DNA of 64,000 bases from Burkholderia pseudomultivorans (GTDB lineage Bacteria; Pseudomonadota; Gammaproteobacteria; Burkholderiales; Burkholderiaceae). Below are positions 1 through 8,538 of the stretch, piece by piece. The notes beneath the pieces are model-generated. The model saw nothing but the letters and a program-made list of their open reading frames with translations. It did no database searches and was not told where the DNA came from. Where the stretch lies: NCBI RefSeq assembly GCF_001718415.1, contig NZ_CP013378.1, forward strand, positions 4,650,001 through 4,714,000, written 5' to 3'. Position 1 is the first letter of the stretch, and each line of letters begins with the position of its first letter. The position numbers and the translations under genes were made by a program.

Positions 1-458
1 GAAGTCTGCGCAGCGCGGTCCCGCCTTCCGACGGCAGTTGCGGCTGGCATAGTCCTCGCCTGCATCTGTCGATCTACACCATCCTGTCTCGTCGTTCCGT
101 CCGGCGTCACAACGCCGTTTCCGCACGCGCATTCGTCGCCGTTCATACCGACGAAGTCGCGTCGCTGCTGCCGTAGCGCCTCTTTTCTCTTCACGTCGTT
201 CGTTTCGTCTGCATCCCGTTAGCCGCGTCGATTGCGCGGTGACGGCACGCGTTCGCGCATGCGTTGCAGCGTCGCGCGTCGCAACGAAACGAACGACGGC
301 TTGATCGTCGCGCGCAGCGCGGATCGCCACACCATCCCGTTGCGCTCACTCATCAGCGGCCTTGCGGTTTTCGCAAGGCTGCGGGGTCGTGTCGCGCCTG
401 CGTTTCGACCATTGCCGCGATTTGCAGGCAACGGCCCTTCGGATTACTGACAGACGTC
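1..458. other. Left-edge region without a recognisable gene
   Basis: No frame here resembles a known protein. Two structures are visible. A perfect 15-bp inverted repeat has arms at 194-208 and 284-298 (CGTCGTTCGTTTCGT and its complement). A hairpin with stem 359-366/372-379 (GCCTTGCG/CGCAAGGC, loop GTTTT) lies about 80 bases before the first gene. Both could be leader or operator elements of the polyamine cluster; that is inference. Bases 1-180 might hold the end of a gene cut by the window edge, but nothing supports one. Confidence 0.5.
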
Positions 459-1244
459 ATGGAAAGGAAACCCCTCGTCGGCATCACGGCCGACCACACG
501 CAAATCGGCGCACACGCGTCGCATACGGTCGGCGACAAATACGTCGCCGCGATCGTCGACGGCGCTCACGCGCTGGCGATGGTGCTGCCCGCGCTCGGCG
601 CTCGCCAGTCGACGGACGACGTGCTCGATGCGGTCGACGGCCTGCTGTTTACCGGCAGCTACTCGAACGTCGAGCCGCACCTGTACGGCGGTGAGCCGAG
701 CGCGCCCGGCACGAAGCACGACCCGGCGCGCGACGCGACGACGCTGCCGCTGCTGCGCGCGGCGATCACCGCGGGCGTACCGGTGCTGGCTGTCTGCCGC
801 GGCTTCCAGGAGCTGAACGTCGTATGCGGCGGCACGCTGCACCAGCGCGTGCATGAAGTGCCCGGCCTCGCCGATCACCGCGAGGACGACGACGCGCCGA
901 TGGACACGCAATACGGCCCCGCGCACGTCGTGCGCCTGACGCCCGGCGGCATGCTGCACGCGCTCGCCGGCGGTCGCGACGAAGTGCACGTGAACTCGCT
1001 GCACAAGCAGGGCATCGCGCAACTCGGCTCCGGCCTCGCGATCGAGGCCGTCGCACCGGACGGGCTGATCGAGGCCGTCAGCGTCGTCGACGCGCCGGCC
1101 TTCGCGCTCGCCGTGCAATGGCATCCGGAATGGCGGCATGCGCAGGACCCGCTGTCGAGCGCGATCTTCCGCGCCTTCGGCGACGCCTGCCGCGCGCGCC
1201 GCGCAGCCCGCACGCGCGCCACGGCCGCCGCCGCGCTCGCCTGA
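459..1244 (+). CDS. puuD: Gamma-glutamyl-gamma-aminobutyrate hydrolase (PuuD-like, class I glutamine amidotransferase fold)
   Basis: The 261-aa product should cleave gamma-glutamyl-GABA to glutamate and GABA in the cytoplasm, the last step of the glutamylated putrescine pathway. The class I amidotransferase elbow AVCRGFQ carries the nucleophile Cys113, and the QWHPEW motif supplies His222 and Glu224. The start is the ATG at 459, because the protein then opens with the family's usual MERKPLVGIT beta strand; the upstream in-frame stretch is arginine-rich and unlike a protein. It heads the polyamine cluster, 28 bases before the glutamylputrescine synthetase gene, which supports the substrate. 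A related peptidase C26 activity on another gamma-glutamyl compound cannot be excluded. Confidence 0.9.
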   Translation: MERKPLVGITADHTQIGAHASHTVGDKYVAAIVDGAHALAMVLPALGARQSTDDVLDAVDGLLFTGSYSNVEPHLYGGEPSAPGTKHDPARDATTLPLLRAAITAGVPVLAVCRGFQELNVVCGGTLHQRVHEVPGLADHREDDDAPMDTQYGPAHVVRLTPGGMLHALAGGRDEVHVNSLHKQGIAQLGSGLAIEAVAPDGLIEAVSVVDAPAFALAVQWHPEWRHAQDPLSSAIFRAFGDACRARRAARTRATAAAALA

Positions 1245-1272
1245 GCGCGCCGACCAACCAACGAGAACAAAC

Positions 1273-2610
1273 ATGCAAGACATCGAAGAATTTCTGAAGC
1301 AGCACCGGATCACCGAGATCGAAGCGATCATTCCCGACATGGCCGGCATCGCGCGCGGCAAGATCACGCCGCGCAACAAGTTCACGTCCGGCGAGTCGAT
1401 GCGGCTGCCGCAGGCCGTGATGGTGCAGACCGTCACCGGCGAGTATCCGGAAGACGGTTCGCTGACCGGCGTCACCGACCCCGACATGGTCTGCGTGCCC
1501 GACGTGTCGACGATCCGCCTGATCCCGTGGGCCGTCGACCCGACCGCGCAGGTGATCCACGACTGCGTGCACTTCGACGGTTCGCCCGTCGAGATCTCGC
1601 CGCGCTACGTGCTGCGCCGCGTGCTCGACCTGTACAAGGCCAAGGGCTGGAAGCCGGTGGTCGCACCGGAACTCGAGTTCTACCTGGTCGACATGAACAA
1701 GGACCCGGACCTGCCGCTGCGCCCGCCGGTCGGCCGCACGGGCCGCCCCGAAACGGGTCGGCAGTCGTACTCGATCGAGGCCGTCAACGAGTTCGATCCG
1801 CTGTTCGAGGACATCTACGAATACTGCGAGACGCAGGATCTCGACATCGACACGCTGATCCACGAAGTCGGCGCCGCGCAGATGGAGATCAACTTCATGC
1901 ACGGCGACGCGCTGTCGCTGGCCGACCAGGTGTTCCTGTTCAAGCGCACGGTGCGCGAGGCCGCGCTGCGCCACAACATGTACGCGACCTTCATGGCCAA
2001 GCCGATGGAAGGCGAGCCGGGCTCGGCGATGCACGTGCACCAGAGCATCGTCGACGAGGAGACGGGACAGAACCTGTTCACGTCGCAGGAAACCGGCGGC
2101 GCGACGTCGATGTTCTACAACTATCTCGCGGGGCTGCAGAAGTACACGCCGGCGCTGATGCCGATCTTCGCGCCGTACATCAACTCGTACCGCCGGCTGT
2201 CGCGCTTCATGGCCGCGCCGATCAACGTGCAGTGGGGCTACGACAACCGCACGGTCGGCTTCCGGATCCCGCACTCGGGGCCGTCCGCGCGCCGCATCGA
2301 GAACCGCATCCCGGGCGTCGACTGCAACCCGTACCTCGCGCTCGCCGCGACGCTCGCGGCCGGCTATCTCGGCATGACCCAGCGCCTCGAGCCGACCGAG
2401 CCGCTCGTCAGCGACGGCTACTCGCTGCCGTACCAGCTGCCGCGCAACCTCGAGGAAGGGCTCACGCTGATGGCCGCCTGCGAGCCGCTCGGCGAAATCC
2501 TCGGCCACAAGTTCCTGAAGGCGTATTTCGCGCTGAAGGAAACCGAATACGAAGCGTTCTTCCGCGTGATCAGCTCGTGGGAACGCCGCCATCTGCTGCT
2601 GCACGTGTAA
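1273..2610 (+). CDS. puuA: Gamma-glutamylputrescine synthetase (glutamine synthetase family)
   Basis: This 445-aa cytoplasmic enzyme should join glutamate to putrescine using ATP, making gamma-glutamylputrescine. Glutamine synthetase signatures are present: the N-terminal beta-grasp with PDMAGIARGK, the metal and nucleotide site around MHVHQS (about residue 257), and RIPHSGPSARRIENRIPG towards the C terminus with its conserved arginines. The length fits PuuA rather than the slightly longer GlnA, and no GlnA adenylylation loop is evident. It lies between the puuD-like hydrolase and the putrescine aminotransferase in one direction with short gaps, so it is probably co-transcribed with them. Substrate choice rests on context; related enzymes act on ethanolamine or spermine. 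Confidence 0.9.
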   Translation: MQDIEEFLKQHRITEIEAIIPDMAGIARGKITPRNKFTSGESMRLPQAVMVQTVTGEYPEDGSLTGVTDPDMVCVPDVSTIRLIPWAVDPTAQVIHDCVHFDGSPVEISPRYVLRRVLDLYKAKGWKPVVAPELEFYLVDMNKDPDLPLRPPVGRTGRPETGRQSYSIEAVNEFDPLFEDIYEYCETQDLDIDTLIHEVGAAQMEINFMHGDALSLADQVFLFKRTVREAALRHNMYATFMAKPMEGEPGSAMHVHQSIVDEETGQNLFTSQETGGATSMFYNYLAGLQKYTPALMPIFAPYINSYRRLSRFMAAPINVQWGYDNRTVGFRIPHSGPSARRIENRIPGVDCNPYLALAATLAAGYLGMTQRLEPTEPLVSDGYSLPYQLPRNLEEGLTLMAACEPLGEILGHKFLKAYFALKETEYEAFFRVISSWERRHLLLHV

Positions 2611-2639
2611 GCGCGCAACGACCGCCATACGGAGGAAAC

Positions 2640-4070
2640 ATGACGTACCGCAACGAATCTGCCTGGATCCAGCCCGCCGCGCCCGCGGCCCGCGCCGCGC
2701 AAGCCGCGCGCTCGACCGCCGAATACCGCGCGCTCGACGCCGCGCACCACATCCATCCGTTCTCGGACATGGGCGCGCTGAACCGCGCGGGCAGCCGCGT
2801 GATCGTGAAGGCCGACGGCGTCTACCTGTGGGACTCGGAAGGCAACAAGATCATCGACGGGATGGCCGGCCTCTGGTGCGTGAACGTCGGCTACGGCCGC
2901 AAGGAACTCGCCGACGCCGCGTATCGCCAGCTGCAGGAGCTGCCGTTCTACAACACGTTCTTCAAGACCACGCACCCGCCGGTGATCGAGCTGTCCGCGA
3001 TGCTCGCGGAAGTCACGCCGGCCGGCTTCAACCACTTCTTCTACTGCAACAGCGGCTCGGAAGGCAACGACACGGTGCTGCGCGTCGTGCACCAGTACTG
3101 GCGCGTGCAGGGCAAGCCGCAGAAGAAATACGTGATCTCGCGCCGCAACGGCTATCACGGCTCGACGATCGCCGGCGGCACGCTCGGCGGGATGGGCTAC
3201 ATGCACGAGCAGATGCCGTCGAAGGTCGAGAACATCGTGCATATCGACCAGCCGTATTTCTTCGGCGAGGCGCAGCCGGGCGAGACGCCCGAGGCATTCG
3301 GCCTCGCGCGTGCGCAGCAGCTCGAGGCGAAGATTCTCGAACTCGGCGCGGAGAACGTCGCGGCGTTCATCGGCGAGCCGTTCCAGGGCGCGGGCGGCGT
3401 GATCTTCCCGCCGTCGACGTACTGGCCGGAGATCGAGCGGATCTGCCGCAAGTACGACATCCTGCTGGTCGCCGACGAAGTGATCGGCGGGTTCGGGCGC
3501 ACCGGCGAATGGTTCGCACACCAGCACTTCGGCTTCGAGCCGGACCTGATCACGATGGCCAAGGGCCTGACGTCGGGCTATATCCCGATGGGCGCGGTCG
3601 GCATCCACGAGCGCATTGCGCGGCCGATCATCGACAACGGCGAATTCAACCATGGCCTCACGTACTCGGGGCATCCGGTGGCAGCCGCAGTCGCGGTCGC
3701 GAACCTGAAGCTGCTGCGCGACGGCGGCATCGTCGAGCAGGCGAAGACCGACACGGGCCCGTACTTCCAGGCGCTGATGCGCGAAACCTTCGCGCGTCAT
3801 CCGATCGTCGGCGAGGTGCACGGTCACGGCCTCGTCGCGAGCCTGCAGCTCGCCGAGGCGCCGGCCGAGCGTCGCCGCTTCGCGAACGGCGGCGACGTCG
3901 GCACGATCTGCCGCGACTTCTGCTTCAACGGCAACCTGATCATGCGCGCGACCGGCGACCGGATGCTGCTGTCGCCGCCGCTCGTGATCTCGCGCCAGGA
4001 AATCGATGAACTCGTGTCGAAGGCGAAGAAAGCCGTCGATGCGACCGCCCAGCAACTGGGTCTTTCGTAA
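2640..4070 (+). CDS. spuC: Putrescine--pyruvate aminotransferase (class III, PLP)
   Basis: This 476-aa class III aminotransferase should move the terminal amino group of putrescine (or cadaverine) to pyruvate, giving 4-aminobutanal and alanine. The PLP lysine is Lys308 in MAKGLTSGYIPMGAV, the phosphate and ring contacts are in CNSGSEGND, and DEVIGGFGRTG is the conserved aspartate motif. An AGGAGG-type ribosome site (GGAGGAAAC) fixes the ATG at 2640. Together with puuA and puuB it gives the cell two parallel ways to start putrescine breakdown. A 10-bp perfect hairpin follows the stop codon, before the binding-protein gene. Confidence 0.92.
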   Translation: MTYRNESAWIQPAAPAARAAQAARSTAEYRALDAAHHIHPFSDMGALNRAGSRVIVKADGVYLWDSEGNKIIDGMAGLWCVNVGYGRKELADAAYRQLQELPFYNTFFKTTHPPVIELSAMLAEVTPAGFNHFFYCNSGSEGNDTVLRVVHQYWRVQGKPQKKYVISRRNGYHGSTIAGGTLGGMGYMHEQMPSKVENIVHIDQPYFFGEAQPGETPEAFGLARAQQLEAKILELGAENVAAFIGEPFQGAGGVIFPPSTYWPEIERICRKYDILLVADEVIGGFGRTGEWFAHQHFGFEPDLITMAKGLTSGYIPMGAVGIHERIARPIIDNGEFNHGLTYSGHPVAAAVAVANLKLLRDGGIVEQAKTDTGPYFQALMRETFARHPIVGEVHGHGLVASLQLAEAPAERRRFANGGDVGTICRDFCFNGNLIMRATGDRMLLSPPLVISRQEIDELVSKAKKAVDATAQQLGLS

Positions 4071-4084
4071 CGGCTTTGCCTACA

Positions 4085-4108
4085 GGCGTGCGGCGGGCGC
4101 CGCACGCC
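4085..4108 (+). repeat. GC hairpin between spuC and potF
   Basis: A perfect 10-bp stem (GGCGTGCGGC at 4085-4094, GCCGCACGCC at 4099-4108) with a four-base loop GGGC. No U-run follows, so it is not a standard intrinsic terminator. It may stabilise a processed mRNA end or reduce read-through between the enzyme genes and the transporter genes. Confidence 0.75.
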
Positions 4109-4131
4109 GCCATAACCAGGGGAACTCCACC

Positions 4132-5247
4132 ATGCGTGCTCGCTATCTTCGCCAAGCCTGTTCCGCCGCCGCGCTCGCCGCGGTGGCCGCGTTCACGTCA
4201 GTCGCCAGCCCGACGGCGCACGCCGACGAGCTGAACGTCTACAACTGGTCCGACTACATCGCGCCGGACACGATTCCGAACTTCCAGAAGCAGACCGGGA
4301 TCCACGTCAAGTACGACAACTACGACAGCGACGACACGCTCCAGGCGAAGCTGCTGGCCGGCAGCTCGGGCTACGACATCGTCGTGCCGACGTCGAACTA
4401 CATGGCCAAGCAGATCCAGGCCGGCGTGTACCAGAAGCTCGACAAGTCGAAGCTGCCGAACCTCGCGAACCTCGATCCGCTGTTGATGAAGATGATTGCC
4501 GATGCGGATCCGGGCAACCAGTACGGCGTCCCCTGGGCCTACGGCACCGACGGTATCGGCTACAACGTGCAGGCCGTGAAGAAGGTGCTCGGCGACAAGG
4601 CGCCGGTCGACAGCTGGGCGCTGGTGTTCGACCCGGCCAACATGGAAAAGCTGAAGAGCTGCGGCGTGTCGATCCTCGACCAGGCCGTCGACGTGTTCGC
4701 GGCCACGCTGCAATACATGGGCAAGAACCCGAACAGCACGAATCCGGCCGACTACCAGGCTGCCTTCGAAGTGCTGAAGAAAGTCCGCCCGTACATCACG
4801 CAGTTCAACTCGTCCGGCTACATCAACGACCTCGCGAACAACGACGTGTGCGTCGTGCTCGGGTGGTCGGGCGACGTCGGCATCGCGCATCGTCGCGCGT
4901 CCGAAGCGAAGCGCTCGTACGACATCAAGTTCGCGAACCCGAAGGAAGGCGGGCTGCTGTGGTTCGACGTGATGGTGATCCCGAAGGATGCGCCGCACCC
5001 CGAGAACGCGCTGAAGTGGATCAACTACGTGTCCGATCCGAAGGTCAATGCGGCGATCACCAACACGGTGTTCTACCCGACCGCGAACAAGGCCGCGCAC
5101 CAGTTCGTCACGCCGGCCGTCGCGCAGGACCCGACCGTCTATCCGCCCGAGGACGTGCTGAAGAAGATGGTGCTGATGAAGCCGATGCCGGCCGACATCC
5201 TGCGTCTGCAGAACCGTCTGTGGGCGCAGCTGAAGACCGGCCACTGA
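4132..5247 (+). CDS. potF: Periplasmic putrescine/polyamine-binding protein (PotF family)
   Basis: This 371-aa periplasmic protein should capture putrescine and hand it to the PotGHI importer. A signal peptide covers residues 1-31, with predicted cleavage after AHA and before DELNVYNW. The mature start NVYNWSDYIAPDT is the hallmark of the PotD/PotF family, and the WAYGTDGIGYN segment near residue 135 lines the ligand pocket in known members. The ATG at 4132 has a GGGGAA ribosome site. The gene is bracketed by GC hairpins (4085-4108 and 5262-5294), an arrangement that often goes with higher mRNA levels for binding proteins than for the membrane subunits. Putrescine rather than spermidine specificity is inferred from the cluster. 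Confidence 0.93.
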   Translation: MRARYLRQACSAAALAAVAAFTSVASPTAHADELNVYNWSDYIAPDTIPNFQKQTGIHVKYDNYDSDDTLQAKLLAGSSGYDIVVPTSNYMAKQIQAGVYQKLDKSKLPNLANLDPLLMKMIADADPGNQYGVPWAYGTDGIGYNVQAVKKVLGDKAPVDSWALVFDPANMEKLKSCGVSILDQAVDVFAATLQYMGKNPNSTNPADYQAAFEVLKKVRPYITQFNSSGYINDLANNDVCVVLGWSGDVGIAHRRASEAKRSYDIKFANPKEGGLLWFDVMVIPKDAPHPENALKWINYVSDPKVNAAITNTVFYPTANKAAHQFVTPAVAQDPTVYPPEDVLKKMVLMKPMPADILRLQNRLWAQLKTGH

Positions 5248-5261
5248 TCGCGATGCATTCC

Positions 5262-5318
5262 GGCGGCGCAGGCCCGGCGGTACGCCTGCCCGCCTGAGAT
5301 TCGCGGACGACCGTCCGC
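5262..5318 (+). repeat. Two GC hairpins after potF
   Basis: The first has arms 5262-5273 and 5284-5294 (GGCGGCGCAGGC pairing with GCCTGCCCGCC, one bulged base). The second is a compact near-palindrome at 5303-5318 (GCGGACG, AC, CGTCCGC). Neither is followed by a U-run. They occupy the 177-bp gap between the binding-protein and ATPase genes and probably protect or separate the potF message. Confidence 0.6.
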
Positions 5319-5424
5319 CCGCGCGCGCCGCGCGCAACTGTTCCATCCGGCATGCGCCGTATCCCGCGAGTCGCGCTGCGCGCCTCGCGCGGGGACGCTC
5401 ACGCCTGCAATCCGTGAAGAACGA

Positions 5425-6591
5425 ATGGTGACTCCCATGCAATCGATACCCTCTTCCGCTGCTGCACGCCAGGCCCAACCGGCTGCCGTGGCCCGTTCGA
5501 AGAACGACGCCTTCGTGCGCATCGAAAACGTCGTGAAGAAATTCGGCGACAGCACGGCCGTCGACAACGTGAACCTGACGATCGCGAAGAACGAGCTGTT
5601 CGCACTGCTCGGCAGCTCGGGCTGCGGCAAGTCGACGCTGCTGCGCATGCTCGCCGGGCTGGAGACGGCCACCTCCGGCAAGATCTACGTCGACGGCGAG
5701 GACCTCGCGTCGCTGCCGCCGTACCGCCGCCCGGTGAACATGATGTTCCAGTCGTACGCGCTGTTCCCGCACATGACGGTCGAGTCGAACGTCGCGTTCG
5801 GCCTGAAGCAGGAAGGCACGCCGAAGAACGAGATCAGGGAGCGCGTGGCCGACGCGCTCGCGCTCGTGCAGATGAGCAAGTACGCGCAGCGCAAGCCGCA
5901 CCAGCTGTCCGGCGGCCAGCAGCAGCGCGTCGCGCTCGCGCGCTCGCTGGTCAAGCGCCCGAAGCTGCTGCTACTCGACGAGCCGATGTCCGCGCTCGAC
6001 AAGAAGATCCGCCAGAAGACCCAGCTCGAACTCGTCAACATCATCGAGAAGGTCGACGTCACCTGCGTGATGGTCACGCACGACCAGGAAGAGGCGATGA
6101 CGATGGCCAGCCGCCTCGCGGTGATGAGCGAGGGCAAGATCGTGCAGATCGGCGCGCCGGGCGAAGTGTACGAATTCCCGAACAGCCGCTTCTCGGCCGA
6201 GTTCATCGGCTCGACCAACCTGTTCGAGGGGCGCGTGGTCGAAGACGAGCCCGACCACATCTTCGTCGAGAGCGACGACCTCGAGGCGCGCATGCACGTG
6301 AGCCACGGCATCACCGGCCCGCTCGGCATGCCGGTCGGCATCTCGGTGCGCCCGGAGCGCGTGCACGTGTCACGCGAGAAGCCGGCCTCGCCGCACAACT
6401 GGGCGCGCGGCGTCGTCACCGACATCGCCTACATGGGCGCGTACTCGCTCTACCACGTGCGGCTGCCGAGCGGCAAGACGGTCGTGTCGAACCTGTCGAG
6501 CTCGCACCTGCTGCACGACGGCGCGCCCGCATGGAACGACGACGTGTTCGTGTCGTGGTCGCCGTCCAGCGGCGTCGTGCTGACGCAGTGA
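5425..6591 (+). CDS. potG: Polyamine ABC transporter ATPase (PotG)
   Basis: This 388-aa cytoplasmic ATPase powers putrescine import. Walker A GSSGCGKST is at residues 63-71, the signature LSGGQQQRVALARSL follows, and Walker B LLLLDEP has its Asp at 185; the H-loop is in MVTHDQEEAMTMA. The C-terminal third is a TOBE/MalK-like regulatory domain (SVRPERVHVS). Two in-frame ATGs are possible, 5425 and 5437; I use 5425. The next gene, potH, begins 10 bases after the stop, so the ATPase and permeases should be translated together. Confidence 0.93.
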   Translation: MVTPMQSIPSSAAARQAQPAAVARSKNDAFVRIENVVKKFGDSTAVDNVNLTIAKNELFALLGSSGCGKSTLLRMLAGLETATSGKIYVDGEDLASLPPYRRPVNMMFQSYALFPHMTVESNVAFGLKQEGTPKNEIRERVADALALVQMSKYAQRKPHQLSGGQQQRVALARSLVKRPKLLLLDEPMSALDKKIRQKTQLELVNIIEKVDVTCVMVTHDQEEAMTMASRLAVMSEGKIVQIGAPGEVYEFPNSRFSAEFIGSTNLFEGRVVEDEPDHIFVESDDLEARMHVSHGITGPLGMPVGISVRPERVHVSREKPASPHNWARGVVTDIAYMGAYSLYHVRLPSGKTVVSNLSSSHLLHDGAPAWNDDVFVSWSPSSGVVLTQ

Positions 6592-6601
6592 GGACCACGC
6601 G

Positions 6602-7594
6602 ATGAGAACTTCCGCTTCCCCCTCGTCCGCGCCGGTGTCGTCCGGCGCCGCCGCCGCGACCGCGGCCTCGACTGCCGCGCGCGGCAATCGCTTCCCGCGG
6701 CTGTCGCGCTTGCTGCCGTCGGGCCGCAGCGTGGTGATCGGCGTGCCGTTCCTGTGGCTCGCGATCTTCTTCGCGCTGCCGTTCGTGCTGGTGCTGAAGA
6801 TCAGCTTCGCCGACCAGGTGATGGGCATCCCGCCGTACACGTCGCTCGTCGAGATCAAGGACGGCGTCGTGCACTTCGCGCTGCAGCTGTCGCACTACGC
6901 GTTCCTGCTGCAGGACGACCTGTACGTCGCGACCTACCTCAGCTCGCTGAAGATGGCCGCTGTATCGACGGTGCTGTGCCTGCTGATCGGCTATCCGATG
7001 GCGTACTACATCGCGCGCTCGGAGCCGGGCACGCGCAACGTGCTGATGATGGCCGTGATGCTGCCGTTCTGGACCTCGTTCCTGATCCGCGTGTACGCAT
7101 GGATCGGCATCCTGAAGGACGACGGCCTGCTGAACCATGCGCTGATCGCGCTGGGCATCATCCACACGCCGCTGCGGCTCTATCACAGCGATGCGGGCGT
7201 CTACATCGGGATGGTCTATTCGTACCTGCCGTTCATGGTGATGCCGCTGTACGCGCACCTCGTGAAGATGGACCTCACGCTGCTGGAGGCCGCATACGAC
7301 CTCGGCGCGAAGCCGTGGGTCGCGTTCACGCGCATCACGCTGCCGCTGTCGAAGAACGGGATCATCGCGGGCAGCCTGCTGGTGTTCATTCCGGCGGTCG
7401 GCGAGTACGTGATTCCGGAGCTGCTGGGCGGCGCGGACACGCTGATGATCGGGCGCGTGATGTGGGATGAATTCTTCAACAACATGGACTGGCCGATGGC
7501 GTCGGCCGTGACGGTCGCGATGGTGGTGCTGCTGCTGGTGCCGATGGCGCTGTTCCAGTACTACCAGGTCAAGGAACTGGAGGACGCGAAATGA
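6602..7594 (+). CDS. potH: Polyamine ABC transporter permease (PotH)
   Basis: This 330-aa inner-membrane permease forms half of the putrescine channel. After a basic, Ser/Ala-rich cytoplasmic N terminus of about 45 residues come about six hydrophobic segments. The ATPase-contacting EAA loop is EAAYDLGAKPWVAFTRITLP (near residue 230), matching the PotH/PotB consensus. It overlaps potI by four bases (ATGA), which indicates translational coupling. Confidence 0.92.
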   Translation: MRTSASPSSAPVSSGAAAATAASTAARGNRFPRLSRLLPSGRSVVIGVPFLWLAIFFALPFVLVLKISFADQVMGIPPYTSLVEIKDGVVHFALQLSHYAFLLQDDLYVATYLSSLKMAAVSTVLCLLIGYPMAYYIARSEPGTRNVLMMAVMLPFWTSFLIRVYAWIGILKDDGLLNHALIALGIIHTPLRLYHSDAGVYIGMVYSYLPFMVMPLYAHLVKMDLTLLEAAYDLGAKPWVAFTRITLPLSKNGIIAGSLLVFIPAVGEYVIPELLGGADTLMIGRVMWDEFFNNMDWPMASAVTVAMVVLLLVPMALFQYYQVKELEDAK

Positions 7595-8436
7595 TCAAGC
7601 CGAGCAAACCGCTGTCGACGGGCGTTCTCGCCTTCGGGTTCCTGTTCCTGTACATCCCGATCATCAGCCTGGTCGTGTACTCGTTCAACGAGTCGAAGCT
7701 GGTGACGGTGTGGTCGGGCTTCTCGCTGAAGTGGTACGCGGCGCTGTGGCAGGACGACGAGCTGCTGAGCGCCGCGTGGCTGTCGCTGAAGATCGGCCTG
7801 CTGACGGCGACCGCCTCGGTCGTGATCGGCACGTGGGCGGGTTTCGTGCTGGCGCGCTTCGGACGCTTCAAGGGCTTCACGCTGTACACGGGGATGATCA
7901 ACGCGCCGCTGGTGATTCCGGAGGTGATCCAGGGGATCTCGCTGCTGCTGCTGTTCGTCGCGCTGGAGCAGATGTTCGGCTGGCCGAAGGGGCGCGGGAT
8001 GGTGACGATCTGGATCGGCCACGTGATGCTGTGCGTGTCGTACGTGGCGATCATCGTGCAGTCGCGCGTGAAGGAGATGAACAAGTCGCTGGAGGAGGCG
8101 GCGCTCGATCTCGGCGCGACGCCGCTGAAGGTGTTCTTCGTGGTGACGCTGCCGCTGATCTCGCAGGCGCTACTGTCGGGCTGGCTGTTGTCGTTCACGC
8201 TGTCGATCGACGACCTGGTGCTGTCGGCGTTCCTGTCGGGGCCCGGTTCGACGACGCTGCCGCTGGTGGTGTTCTCGCGCGTGCGGCTGGGGCTGAACCC
8301 GGAGATGAACGCGCTGGCGACGCTGTTCATCACGGCGGTGACGATCGGCGTGATCGTCGTGAACCAGATGATGATCGCGCGCGAGCGGCGTCGCATGGCC
8401 GACATGAAGGCGGCGTTCGCGGTGGCCGCCGCATGA
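7591..8436 (+). CDS. potI: Polyamine ABC transporter permease (PotI)
   Basis: This 281-aa inner-membrane permease is the partner of PotH. It has about six transmembrane segments and the EAA loop EEAALDLGATPLKVFFVVTL near residue 170. The ATG overlaps the potH stop codon. The last residues (RRRMADMKAAFAVAAA) are cytoplasmic and alanine-rich. A strong hairpin follows 34 bases after the stop and separates the ABC genes from the outer-membrane protein gene downstream. Confidence 0.92.
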   Translation: MIKPSKPLSTGVLAFGFLFLYIPIISLVVYSFNESKLVTVWSGFSLKWYAALWQDDELLSAAWLSLKIGLLTATASVVIGTWAGFVLARFGRFKGFTLYTGMINAPLVIPEVIQGISLLLLFVALEQMFGWPKGRGMVTIWIGHVMLCVSYVAIIVQSRVKEMNKSLEEAALDLGATPLKVFFVVTLPLISQALLSGWLLSFTLSIDDLVLSAFLSGPGSTTLPLVVFSRVRLGLNPEMNALATLFITAVTIGVIVVNQMMIARERRRMADMKAAFAVAAA

Positions 8437-8470
8437 GCTTCCGCTTCCCTTTGCTCCGATAACAAACCCT

Positions 8471-8493
8471 GCGCGCCGCTTCGCGCGGCGCGC
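8471..8493 (+). repeat. GC hairpin between potI and the DUF3138 gene
   Basis: A perfect 9-bp stem, GCGCGCCGC (8471-8479) and GCGGCGCGC (8485-8493), with loop TTCGC and no U-run. A TTGACA hexamer follows at 8508-8513, but no matching -10 element is visible before the gene, so it is not called a promoter. Confidence 0.7.
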
Positions 8494-8538
8494 GATTCGA
8501 CCACGCATTGACAAGGCGCACGACAAGGAGAATCCGCA

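Noticed and set aside
8508..8513. TTGACA before the DUF3138 gene as a promoter
   Set aside because: No -10 element at 16-18 bases; the sequence runs straight into the ribosome site and ATG.
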